64,000 nt of DNA. Source: Nipponacmea schrenckii. Taxonomy: Eukaryota > Mollusca > Gastropoda > Lottiidae. The position numbers and the translations under genes were made by a program. The first letter of the stretch is position 1, and the number at the start of each line of letters is the position of its first letter. The stretch spans positions 30,366,317-30,430,316 of the forward strand of contig CM060202.1 of assembly GCA_030562195.1 (NCBI GenBank), read 5' to 3'. This document shows positions 38,131 through 48,158 of this stretch, piece after piece. The notes under the pieces were generated by a model. The model ran no database searches. It saw only the letters and a program-made list of their open reading frames with translations, and had not been told where the DNA came from.

Positions 38131-39796
38131 TGATTTTTGGTTCATAATACTGGTACCAGGTGCTTTATTCTCCAAAACTGAACTTAAATAATATCCAGAT
38201 AATATTGTACTGAATCTAATTGAATAACTATTTATTGTTAAGAATATTTCTTGTTCATCCGTTATCTGTGTTCGGTTTTAGTGAGCATGCCTCTTAATTG
38301 ATTTCAAGCCATTAAAGTGGGACACTCTCTTTAATATGTCCCACCTCAAATAGTTGAGAATGTTGAGATATTGTAGACAAGAATAATATTGAGAAAAGAA
38401 AGGGAAAGAATATTTGGACTTGTAAAGTATCTTATTTTTAATGTAATAAAAACAATAACTTTACCAGATATCAACAAACACCACTTTAACTTTCAAGGGC
38501 AGTAACTCTTAAACAAAATTGTACGGTACTATTTTTTGAATACGGTATGTAAGTATTTGTTTTTATAAATGTAATCAAAATATCAAATTTGTTGCATTTG
38601 TTAATGTAGTAAAACCATATTTTGTTTGACCATTTAATTTATCAAGGGCAATAACTGATATCAAAACTGATATTCAATGATTTCTATTTCTATTGTATTT
38701 TATTGTGTAATTATGTCATAAACTTTTGAACAAGCTGTTGCCTAGCAAGATAAGCCCACTTTAAAGAATATTTTCTGTTTTAACACAGGCAGAAAGTCTA
38801 ACATTATTTAGGTCTACGGACGGACGGACAGACAGGGGTGACGACAATATACAACCACATTATAATGTAGGCGTATAACAAAAATACCACCATATTATGC
38901 TACATACAGGTGGAACGTATTATAATGATAAAATTATTAGACTCACAAGGCTTTTGACTCATGCCAAGGTCTCAAAACTATTTACACATATTTTGAAATT
39001 TGACTGAAAATGGAAGCAGTTATTACAGGTGAATAACCGATAGTATCAAAGAATAAGATAATATATCAGGTATCAATCTATTTCTTATGGCACCACGTTT
39101 CTATCATTATCACATTATTCTTCATTTTTTTTACATTTTCTTAATGTAATTCGAGGGACATTATGAATTTGAATAAAGACTAAGTTGATTATCAAACATA
39201 TTTTGTGGTTCAGGGACCAGATCCCACACTGTCTAGCTTAGGGCTACATACCTGTGCCAGTGCTTTCATAGTATAACAAATACTGCTTACACAAGACCAG
39301 TTATGGGTAAAATTTGTGTCCAAAGGTGCAGCATAGAAAATAAGATAAACTTTGAACAAGTTTTGTTGTTTTCAATCCGTTAATTGACCAACAAACTTTT
39401 AAACTAATTACTGAACATCCATACTGAGTTAATATTGTTTGTATTGGCCCTCCAACTGTGAACAATGTTTTGAAAGTCAATTATTTCCAGGTCTGAAATC
39501 AATTACTGAAACACTAGGTTACAGACAATAGGATATTAAATGGTATTGTTGACCCAATCATGGGCTTTACAGCCACCGTATTTAGCAAATGTGTGCTAGT
39601 TTTTACAGCTTTCCTTTCAAAATAAACTCTGTGTGAAATTCTCGAGAACAATGGCTTGAAATAATTGTTGTCTGAAGCCCCGATTCACACCAAAATATGA
39701 AAAATTTGACCTTTTATCAATGTTGTTGACACCATTTAGGACGTTGATAACATATCATAACAGTTCTTCCACTGTTTTTATATTTCATTATTGTAA

Positions 39797-40245
39797 TTAA
39801 AGTGATACTGTGTCTTAGAATGGACAGAAAATTTAACGTCTCAAGAGCAGTATATATTCATCTGTGAACTAACCTGGTATCATAAATTAATAGAATCCCT
39901 GTATAATTTGTAATACTCACAAAAATAGATAATTGAAAATAAATTTATTAAGGGTTTTTTCATAATTAATTGCATTTTTATGGATAATTACTAAGTGTTT
40001 TTGAATTTAAGAGATTATATAAGGATTCTGTTATGTTTTTTATGACAGTAGGTATATTTACTGATGAATATTATTGACCAAGTTTAAGTTAGAAGTGTTT
40101 TTCGATAATAACTTAGTTTAATAGATATATCATGTTATATAGAGATTCTATTCTTTAGTCATGACACCTGGTAAATCTAACTGATGAATATATGCTCTTA
40201 TTGACCAAGTTTAATTTTTATGTTCATTCTTAGATGCAGTGATAG
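39797..40245. mobile_element. MITE-like foldback element, copy 3, with internal duplication
   Basis: The left end TTAAAGTGATACTGTGTCTT and the right end TGTTCATTCTTAGATGCAGT are inverted copies. The right arm (TGATGAATAT...TTGACCAAGTTTAA) is duplicated, making this copy longer than the about 330-bp form. Confidence 0.65.
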
Positions 40246-41034
40246 AGTATTGTTTGTGATATTTCAAAAGCACTGGCACAGGTATGCAGACAGTTAGTTT
40301 GAATAATGAATCTTGGATTTTTGTCTTTCAATCATGTCTGACTAGACTTCCAATCTCTCCCACAGTCTGAAGTAATTCTCTTAGGTATATTGACCTATTC
40401 AATGTGAAATTCTTTTCAAGAGGGAAGGCCTTAAACCCATGGCACCTCAACTCAGAATTTGTAAGTAAAAGATATATTCACCAGAGAAAAATGGTAAAAA
40501 ACTTAAGACCCGCAGCCTTTTTAAACATGGCCAAGGTAAACAAAAGATAGGGGGTGGGGCAAGGATCTTGGGGTGACAGCCTAGACAAAAAAATCACAGA
40601 TCCAATGAATAGAGATTAAGATAATCCTGTTTAATCCAATGGATATAATCATGATCTATTTAGAGTAATCATTACCTGATTTAGACCTATTCTTGAGTTA
40701 TCTGTTTATAACACATTAACAGGTATATATTTAACCTATTTTTAATAACTCTAGACATTGTTTAAACTGCAAGAGCATTTATTACTTCTGACTTAAGTTA
40801 GCTACTTCCAGTTAGTCTACATATACTGGGAAACTTAACTTAAATAAGCTTTTTTGAAAATATTGAAATAAATAAGTTCATTTACTTAATTATAAATATA
40901 TTCTACCTGCTTAATTAATACTTTGTTAAAACCGATCAAAATAAGGGCAATTAAAACTTATAATAAATAGATACAGGTAAAACATGGTCAATATTATTAG
41001 TTAGGTTTAAATCCAAGGCATGTACGGTAATTGT

Positions 41035-41160
41035 CTAACAGACGCCTAGCAAACGACAATCCAATTCGTGTCATTACAAATACAGAACAAGCTATTCCCA
41101 GAAATTTCCTAGCAGACGACAATCCAACTCACCACAAATACAGAACAAGCTATCCTCATT
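41035..41160. repeat. Tandem duplication, period about 72 bp
   Basis: CCTAGCAAACGACAATCCAA and ACAAATACAGAACAAGCTAT occur twice (about 41045-41097 and 41108-41153). Confidence 0.8.
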
Positions 41161-42106
41161 CCTGTTTTTTGCAGAACAACTTTGCAGACAAAAGAGTAAA
41201 TACTGGGTACTTCAAGTTTATCATTGCGCTGCCCCATAACCCCAAATTAGGCTTAGCCCATTTTATTAAAACAATAATAATTTAGACTTTAGTACCTGTA
41301 TCTATCAGCTTCAATTAGAAATCTTATCAATCCATCAAAAAAGTGAAATTTTTGATAAGATAAGCCCTTATCATTGTTGGCAATTGCCGGATAATTATTA
41401 AGACATCATGACGTCAAACAACATGTCACAAATCAGAACCGAGTGTCACACCTGTCACCAAACTACCATACCCCTGTACCAGTGAAGGATTCAAAATATT
41501 TAGATTATTTATCAACTGTTTGTTTTGTTTTAACAAAACTTTCTTCAATGAGGAAATTTTCCGAAGATGAAATTTAGTTTAATTTTAATGGTCTAGGGTA
41601 AAGAGTCATGTTGCTATGCTGCCATGTTGTTTTTTTGACATTTGGAAAGGGACTTTTGAGATCCATAGGCCCTACACAGTTATAACATATTATGCAATGT
41701 TAATTTCTGCACTACTGAGATCTCCACTTCGGTTTCATGTGAGTCTAAAATATCTTGGACAAAGTTTTGAAAAGTTATGTTGGCCTTGGAAACAGGGAAT
41801 TAGCACACAACATATTATTGGACTAGGCTTGGCTCAGTCTTCATCTTAACCTAATAATGTGTCATCTAGAGAATCAAACAGCTACTGTCAGAATCCATAG
41901 TCACACCTACATAATGCATGACAGCAAACACACGTCACCTATCAGAGGCTGAGTGGACAAACTGGCCATGGATGACTCACGTCTGCTAATGACAGATTCA
42001 TCGCCAGGTCTACTCGACCATCATATCATTGACTTCACTTCAGGACAACTTTCCTCCTTCCCGCCAATCCCCAATCTGTCATTTCAACGACATTATAATC
42101 ACTCAC

Positions 42107-42301
42107 CTCTTTTTTCTCTTTGGCATAAAGTTTTGGAACAACATTTACATATTTGTATGCTAAATAACCGCAACCACTAGCCGCAACTACACATCCAGCT
42201 AAAATCACATTTCTTGTTGTAGGCTGAGCCTGTTGATTACTCGAAATCAGTCTACCTATGTGATGCAGTTTTCGACTGAATAATACTCTACGAAACGCCA
42301 T
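42107..42301 (-). CDS. MICU2/MICU3-like uniporter regulator, coding exon 1 (N-terminus)
   Basis: This is the first coding exon of a mitochondrial calcium uptake protein. MICU2 and MICU3 are EF-hand proteins of the mitochondrial intermembrane space that pair with MICU1 and gate the MCU calcium channel. The exon starts at an ATG (42301-42299) and ends exactly after codon 65 at a GTGAGT donor (42106-42101), phase 0. Residues 1-30 are basic and rich in Ser/Gln, with no acidic residue before residue 62, as expected of a mitochondrial presequence. Residues 31-49 (NVILAGCVVAASGCGYLAY) form one hydrophobic segment, in the place where vertebrate MICU3 has its N-terminal membrane segment. This exon alone is not diagnostic. 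The family call comes from exons 2-4, which join in phase. An upstream in-frame TTG would add only five residues and is not needed. The start faces the FGF gene 3.2 kb away. Confidence 0.85.
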
Positions 42302-42500
42302 TTTCCTAATTGTCAATACTTTGCAATAAATTTACGGATGTCTAAAGCCTACTCAAAAACTTAATCCACTCCTACATTATCCTTAATTAGGTAAACAAGT
42401 AGCAATTTTAATTCTATTTATCACCACTCTAATTTCGACGGCGGAAGAATGGAGATTATGGCGCATGCGTGGTTGGTATAATGGCCCGATATATAATAAG
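42302..42500 (-). promoter_or_regulatory. Probable MICU promoter region, 5' flank of the minus-strand gene
   Basis: This is the 200 bp directly upstream of the MICU start codon. It holds an NRF1-like palindrome (42460-42471), a CGGAAG ETS-type core (42442-42447) and an ATGGCG core of YY1 type (42458-42463). NRF1, GABPA/ETS and YY1 sites are classical in promoters of nuclear genes for mitochondrial proteins. No transcription start can be fixed from sequence. A TATA-like stretch (about 42489-42498) lies on the far side and could serve either strand. Confidence 0.4.
42460..42471. promoter_or_regulatory. NRF1-like site (GGCGCATGCGTG)
   Basis: The core GCGCATGCG matches the NRF1 consensus YGCGCAYGCGCR except for the outermost position on the left and one C-to-T change on the right. 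It lies about 160 bp upstream of the MICU ATG in sequence that is otherwise poor in CpG. NRF1 is a known activator of nuclear genes for mitochondrial proteins, so the position makes sense. Binding is inference. Confidence 0.45.
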
Positions 42501-44285
42501 CAAGTATAACAGCTATACCTCACCACTTTTCAATATACTTCCAAACCGAAACGACCAAAAACTTCACAAATAGTTATACAAAACACGCTTTAAGGAATTT
42601 TAAACGGTTTAGTGTTTGGATTTAACAAATGATAAATTAGTGAGACTCTTCGTTTGTGTGGACATTGATGAAATAATATATTTGATAAGTTTTTAGAAGA
42701 TAGTTGGTGATAAAGCTGTGCTATATAGATTGGATATATAATATATATCTACACCGGTTGGTTTATAAGTAAATCTTTTATTCAATGTAAGTAAAAATCA
42801 AACATTTTACAATACGCTTCAATATTTATTTAACACCATTTTAAAATTTTATTTGAGCTTTTTAAAGACCGACTTTTTTCCATCCGTGAAACTTTTAGTT
42901 GAGCGAAATAAAAAGTTTTGCGCAAGTTGCAATTTCTAATTTTCTTTAATTTCACTAAAGCTAGAAAAGCTAAAAATTGTAATTTAGTTTTTCTTAGATG
43001 AACATTTTTGGTTGCATGAATAAGGCCTTAACCCTGTTCTAAAGAAAAGGTTCGATGATCCGAAATACATTCGATTTATAACTTGAAAGGTTTTATTTCG
43101 GTATTATGTATTTTATGACTTCTAACTATATCCCTATACGAAATATATTTGAAAACAATCGTCCTTGTTCCGATTTTCAAAAAATTAAACAATAATGTAG
43201 ATTTCATAAACGTGATCAATAATCGATGACCGGGAGTAGAGAGTTTCACCACATAACGACACTCTGCGACTGGGATGTCGACCTACCCCCCTATTTTCTA
43301 CATAATATCTACGAATTATGATAACGGTACATGTATCCGAGTTCGTCGTCTGTTTTAGAGATTCCTTAACTGTCAATTTGGGTTTTTGGTTAATAGAGAA
43401 GTCCAACGCGTTAAAGAGTTTGTCAAATATTCACCTCTTTCATTGAGTCTACATTTATAATAGTGATTTTGTCAATTCAGCATCCTATAAAAGCTAAAAA
43501 TCTTAGTTCGGTATATTGATAACGTTATAATAAATCTCCGGGTCGGTACCTTTAGTTATATTGCTGTCATATTAAAATAAGTTCTGACTTCAACAAACCT
43601 TACAACCACTAAATACTTTACTGAATAGCAATAAAACGCTATAGATCTATATCTTTAATTTCAAATGCTTATTTCATATTTAAGGAATAACGTCGGAGAA
43701 AATGTAGGCTACTACATAAAGAAGTAAAACGATAAAATGAATATGTTACCATTGAACATGAACTGCGAGTGTCTGTTCATTTTTATTGATAATTTTAAGA
43801 AGTAACAATCAGATCCCCTTTCCCGTTTGTACACTATATTTGATAAACATGTTATGATTTGAAGTTATTAGTTAGCAAGTTATCACTTACAGTTATTTGA
43901 TAGCATCAAGAGTCAAGCAGGCTATTAAAAAACACTTCTTTAAGCACTAGCCAAGGTCACGGAATATTCCGATTTACCTTTAAGTTGGTGCTGTAGATTG
44001 TTACATTGCGGTTTAAACGTTGTTACGAAAACACAGGCACATGCATGTTGATACAACGTCCAGTGTTAAAAAGTGACGAACAAAGTGTCATCAAAGCACT
44101 GGCCTAGGTCACAAGTATTTAAGTAAAATGAAAAGGCTCGGACCTGGGTTCGAAGTTTGTATCAGAGTGAAAGTACCCCAACACGCCACTGATGATTGGT
44201 TCATTGTCCGCAACACCTCGGTCTCACAATCAAGAAAGCAAGGGAAAAGGAAACGCACAATATTTTAGACTAATGCTTTAGTTCT

Positions 44286-44545
44286 TGAAAGCGACGGGTT
44301 GTTTTCGGGAAACGGTAGGTAGGTAAATGGCAACATTTGCTTCCGATGGGTGCTGATATTACAAACTAAGTTAGTTGGTGTAAAACTATATTAAAAATCT
44401 AACGCATATAAAAGCGACGGGTTGGTTATCCAAAACGTATCACTCTTTAGTAATGTACAATGTCTTGTAAACGACGGGTTGCTTGCTCACCGTACGTTAC
44501 TCAAATACTATAGCATATAAAAGCGACGGTTTGATTATCCAAAAC
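44286..44545 (+). repeat. Four dispersed copies of a GCGACGGGTTG motif
   Basis: GAAAGCGACGGGTTG, AAAAGCGACGGGTTGGTTAT, AAACGACGGGTTGCTTG and AAAAGCGACGGTTTGATTAT recur at about 60-120 bp intervals. Two are preceded by CATATA and followed by CCAAAAC. Confidence 0.7.
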
Positions 44546-45072
44546 ACAGAATACTAAGAGTAAACAATCAGCAGATAGGCAGCCACTAATAAGATAAACA
44601 TAACTACATATCATTGTAGAAAAACGAAGCGTGATTTCTTATCAATGTTTGGTTAAATAACACAGACAAAATGATAATCATCAACTGGGACAAAATACTA
44701 GTTATTTTTTTACTACCTCACTTACATATTCTTTATTCTTTTACATATTAGCCTTGTTTCTTTTGATACTCTAGGGTAGGGACTTGGAACTAGGGTCGGG
44801 ACAAGGGGAAAGGTGTAAACGGTAAAAGGAGACTAATAGTAGTTCATACTTTAAATTACTTCCAAACATTTTTTTTCTATCAGACATTTTGATTGTATCG
44901 TTCCGTGCACTAGGGTAGGGGCACAGCGGTAGGGTCAGGAATATGATATCCATTTTGCCTCTAGGATAAAACGTATTCCTGTCTGTATTGTGTAGCCTAT
45001 ATTAGGGGCAGGGACTGTTGTCCGATGTGGGTAGGGTAGAAGTATGTTGGAGTCAAATCGTTCGTCTCTTGA

Positions 45073-45095
45073 TGTAAAACTCCATATCATCTCAT
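45073..45095 (+). mobile_element. SINE 3' tail remnant next to the FGF acceptor
   Basis: GATGTAAAACTCCATATCAT followed by CTCATT matches the SINE tail. It ends about 25 bp before the AG at 45119-45120. Confidence 0.6.
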
Positions 45096-45120
45096 TGAAT
45101 GTCTGTCTTGTGTTTTTCAG

Positions 45121-45521
45121 GAATACCAGCTTTAAGAGAGACAGTGGAAAAACTCAATGGGACGTGTTGAATATCGCCGAGAACAGCGTGTTCACAGTAT
45201 ATCAGTGACAGAACCAGTGTATCACAAACTACAACATTATACGAACGACCATCGGCACCCTTTAATCAGTAAATACGATATTTGGAGGTGTATCGAATGT
45301 GACTTTAATCTGTGGCATCCGAATCGTGTTTTATTAAAGAAAAGTGATTAATTAGCCAGAGTAATTAATGGATTAACACATCTATAGTGCTAGGATTATA
45401 TTCACTTGAAAAAAAGATTGAATAACTTTTCCATGGTGGTCAATCTAATTTTGGAATACTATTTCACCCAAATAGCGGATGCAAGCCCCAAAGGCTTCTT
45501 CTGAGGGTGTTTTGAAGGGAC
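45121..45521 (+). other. Probable 5' UTR part of the FGF exon
   Basis: A strong acceptor (pyrimidine-rich TGTGTTTTTCAG ending at 45120) precedes about 400 bp that lead without another evident donor to the FGF start codon. I infer that one exon runs from 45121 to 45744, with its 5' part untranslated, and that at least one non-coding exon lies upstream. A GTAAGT donor at 42785-42790, in the shared intergenic region, is one candidate for the end of such an exon. This remains unproven without transcripts. Confidence 0.45.
45157..45351 (+). CDS. Upstream open reading frame in the FGF leader, 64 codons, function unknown
   Basis: The frame starts at an ATG 36 bp after the inferred acceptor (45120) and runs for 64 codons to a TAA at 45349-45351. 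The peptide is basic and polar (MGRVEYRREQRVHSISVTEP at its start) with two cysteines in IECDFNLWH-like context and a C-terminal LLKKSD. I recognise no family. It lies in a different frame from the FGF coding region and ends 170 bp before it, so it would act as a translation-limiting upstream frame if both are on one mRNA. It could also be part of a separate gene's exon or chance. Its base composition looks more gene-like than most of the window. Confidence 0.3.
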   Translation: MGRVEYRREQRVHSISVTEPVYHKLQHYTNDHRHPLISKYDIWRCIECDFNLWHPNRVLLKKSD

Positions 45522-45744
45522 ATGTCCAATCAGCCTGCTACTGGTGTTGCGTTATCACACACCGGAAACCAACCCTTACCCAACCCCCCAATTCCTTTCC
45601 CCACAGACCACATAGGCCAACCCCCGGCGTGGGCCAATTCTCAAGAAGATAGGAAATTTTACCTTCAAAATAAAGTGGGTCATTATTTGGAAATTTTACC
45701 CGATGGCCGAGTGAGAGGAAACCCCGGAGAGAGGACCATCTACG
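45522..45744 (+). CDS. FGF9/16/20-like fibroblast growth factor, first coding exon
   Basis: This exon encodes 74 codons plus one base of a fibroblast growth factor, a ligand for FGF receptor tyrosine kinases. It runs from an ATG at 45522 to a GTAAGA donor at 45745. Residues 1-44 are Pro/Asn/Gln-rich and show no cleavable signal peptide, as in FGF9/16/20 and FGF1/2. Residues 45-74 start the beta-trefoil core: KFYLQNKVGHYLEILPDGRV aligns with the family pattern in which a tyrosine-containing strand precedes H-L-x-I-(L/F)-P-(D/N)-G. Human FGF20 has LQILPDGSVQG at this place. TDHIGQ (28-33) resembles SDHLGQ of FGF9. The donor falls where the first coding intron of FGF genes lies, at the G of the FG/YG dipeptide. 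Compared with FGF9 there is a two-residue insertion in the first hairpin, and the usual Cys is Leu. Later exons, with the receptor- and heparin-binding remainder, were not found before 64000. The minus-strand frame across 45538-45768 is a shadow. Confidence 0.85.
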
Positions 45745-46864
45745 GTAAGAATCTTTTATATATTTCACTTATTTTCTGAGCCCCAATTCCGTAAAGCTTC
45801 ACCACAATCATATCCGACTTGAACTGCGTCTGCGTCAATCTGTAACGGCAGACCAACGAAATCGATATAGAATTTTCACCATTTCAGCATTGAAGACAGC
45901 TCTATAGAAATCGTAGAACTTTTTAGCCTTTTAAAGATAATTATTGTTGCAGTCGTACTTGTATTATCAAATTAGAAACGTTGATTTACCCGCCGTAACG
46001 CAACATCATTATGATCGCTAATCGTTGTAACAGCGTAAGACGCGTCGCCAACAGTTTTATATCATGAAATGCACATTATATTATGTTCCGCAAAACACAA
46101 GTAACAGTTTCTTTCCGATTTTACATAAGGAATATCAACACACGCATGTCGCTACCTTATAATGTTGAGATAGAGTTGCATGTAGGTTCTGGTATGGGAA
46201 TGGTTTCTCTGATCTATTATTTAGTCTACCAAGTTACATGAAATCTGAACTGAGATTCTATGACCCTTCCTGCTACTCTCTGACCATTAGTTTTTGGCAC
46301 AGTTTTCTAAACAATACAACCAATAAACATTGGGGAATTGCAATGGTACTTAGTACACTTTACTCGTAAGATATAAACGGTAAGACATCGGAATAATCGA
46401 CGGAGTTACTGTTACAACGTTTCGATAGATTACGATGTCGTCATCAGATACAAATATATCGAAGCAAAATCATTGAATATTGTTCTGTAAACTGTTACAA
46501 GGTTTCGATAGATTACACTGACGTTCACAGAGGGTACTAACACAGTCACAAGGGGTGGTATGGTGTGTAAGACCACGGTCAGTGCTTGGTGAAAGAATCA
46601 GCCGGTGTGAACTTTCAACATCTACCACCAACACATTTAAAAATGTCGACATGTTGTTAGAGTCGAGAGAAAATGAAAATAGTTGCGATGACAAACACTA
46701 AGTACAGATCTTGTAAATACATTAGAATTTCTTACATGAATGAGTTCTCGTGTGTTTTTTTTTCAGAATCTTTCTTCTGACCCAAATTCCTGTAATATTT
46801 CATACATTTTGTCTTTGCACCTCTCATCATTCTTCTACTATATTTTACAAACCTGGTAGAAATC

Positions 46865-46985
46865 GTCAGCATGCAGTATGCAATAATGGAAATTTATTTA
46901 ACCATCTTCACCATGTCACTGCGAATGAGATCTTTAAGGTGCACAGCCTGTAGCACACGAGGCCTTGGTTTATTGGGATTAATTA
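46865..46985 (-). mobile_element. SINE body fragment, minus orientation
   Basis: It contains CAGCATGCAGTATGCAATAA, GAGATCTTTAAGGTGCACAG and GGCCTTGGTTTATTGGGAT in the complemented SINE order. Short plus-strand frames here are not genes. Confidence 0.7.
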
Positions 46986-48008
46986 TTTGGCACCGTTATT
47001 TGAAGGGATAAATAGTTTACCAAAATATATACCTTACATCGCGATAATCAGCCAAATATCGTAATGCATGTAACGCCATCCGAACATCTACGATAATTTT
47101 TTACTGAATTGTAAAGGAACCAATAGTCGTATCTTGATTCTGCAAAGTGTTTTATATAATCTGATTAAACTTTCTTAGCAGGAAGAGATAAGAAAACTAA
47201 CTGATATCAAGTCTGCGTAGAAAATACAGCTTGCTATATATCTGTTAGTATGGTTATGACATGTCTACTGGCGCCTTGGAAATAAAATCGGAGACACTAC
47301 CGACACAGTCTTTCGGTCTAAAAAACCTCAACTTTCATAATCCAATTTGAATATTGAATGATTTAGAGAACTGAGTTATATTCTTGAATAATAGTGTAAA
47401 TGAATTTATAAATGTGAAGTTTGCTGATTTCAATAATGCCTTTGATAGAGTATATTATTATAGCGTTCTTGTGATTTAAAAACTGTTTTGAGAAGTTTAC
47501 GTGTTATTCCGTTTACTTTAAATGTACTGTATACGAGGGCTGGAGGCAAGTCGACTAGATCGCTTGGTTAACGAAACGGAACGGTCCTAGTCTGTACATG
47601 TAGAGCGAGATGTGTGGACGTTAGGTTATAAATCACACCATATTGAATAGTTGGAGATCTGATACAATGTTTATCTATAATAATTGATATTACAAGTTAA
47701 AACAGGCCTGTTATATAATTGATTGATAAAACATATCACCATGGATTCCCTTTGTTCATATTTCAACCCCGAAAAATTATGAGAAACGAAATATATTTTA
47801 ACTTTGTAGAGACTTGAATTATATTCGGAATTTGTATCGTAAATAATTTGATGCGTTTGTAACTTTCAGAATAAAATGAATATGAAATTGCAGAGTGAAA
47901 CACCAGTACAAACAGGTTGCATCTATGTTACTTCGATCAAACTATATTTATTAATTCTCAAATGATTAAAGAGAGATGTCTTACATATCCTACACCTGTT
48001 GATTACTA

Positions 48009-48158
48009 TAGCTCCGTCTTGATTAGTCCATTCAGATGGAGAGGAGTAGGATGTAAAACTCCATTCATTTCATTTCTAAGTAAATATATAGCTCTGTCTT
48101 CATTAGTCCATTAGGTGCAGAAGAGTAGGACGTAAAACTCCATTCGTTTCACTTCATT
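48009..48158 (+). mobile_element. Two tandem SINE 3' tails, plus orientation
   Basis: The tail block AGGATGTAAAACTCCATTCA and CTTCATTAGTCCATTAGGTG-type sequence occur twice, about 80 bp apart, each ending in an ATTTC-type tail. Confidence 0.78.

Larger units (their letters stand above)
42317..45120. other. Intergenic region between the divergent MICU and FGF genes
   Basis: This is the 2.8 kb between the two divergent genes. It contains the MICU promoter candidates (42302-42500), a GTAAGT donor at 42785 that may end a non-coding FGF exon, and four scattered copies of an AAAGCGACGGGTTG-like motif (44286-44545). G-rich CTAGGGTAGGG-type stretches lie at 44770-45030, and a SINE 3'-tail remnant (45073-45095) sits just before the FGF acceptor. 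No coding exon was recognised. The minus-strand frames at 43185-43406 and 44771-44953 show no family resemblance. Confidence 0.5.

Noticed and set aside
41953..42180. Plus-strand frame opposite MICU exon 1
   Set aside because: It is a shadow of the real exon. The minus strand has the ATG, the mitochondrial-type N-terminus and an in-phase donor.
45538..45768. Minus-strand frame across the FGF exon
   Set aside because: It is an antisense shadow. The plus strand shows the FGF core and a correctly placed donor.
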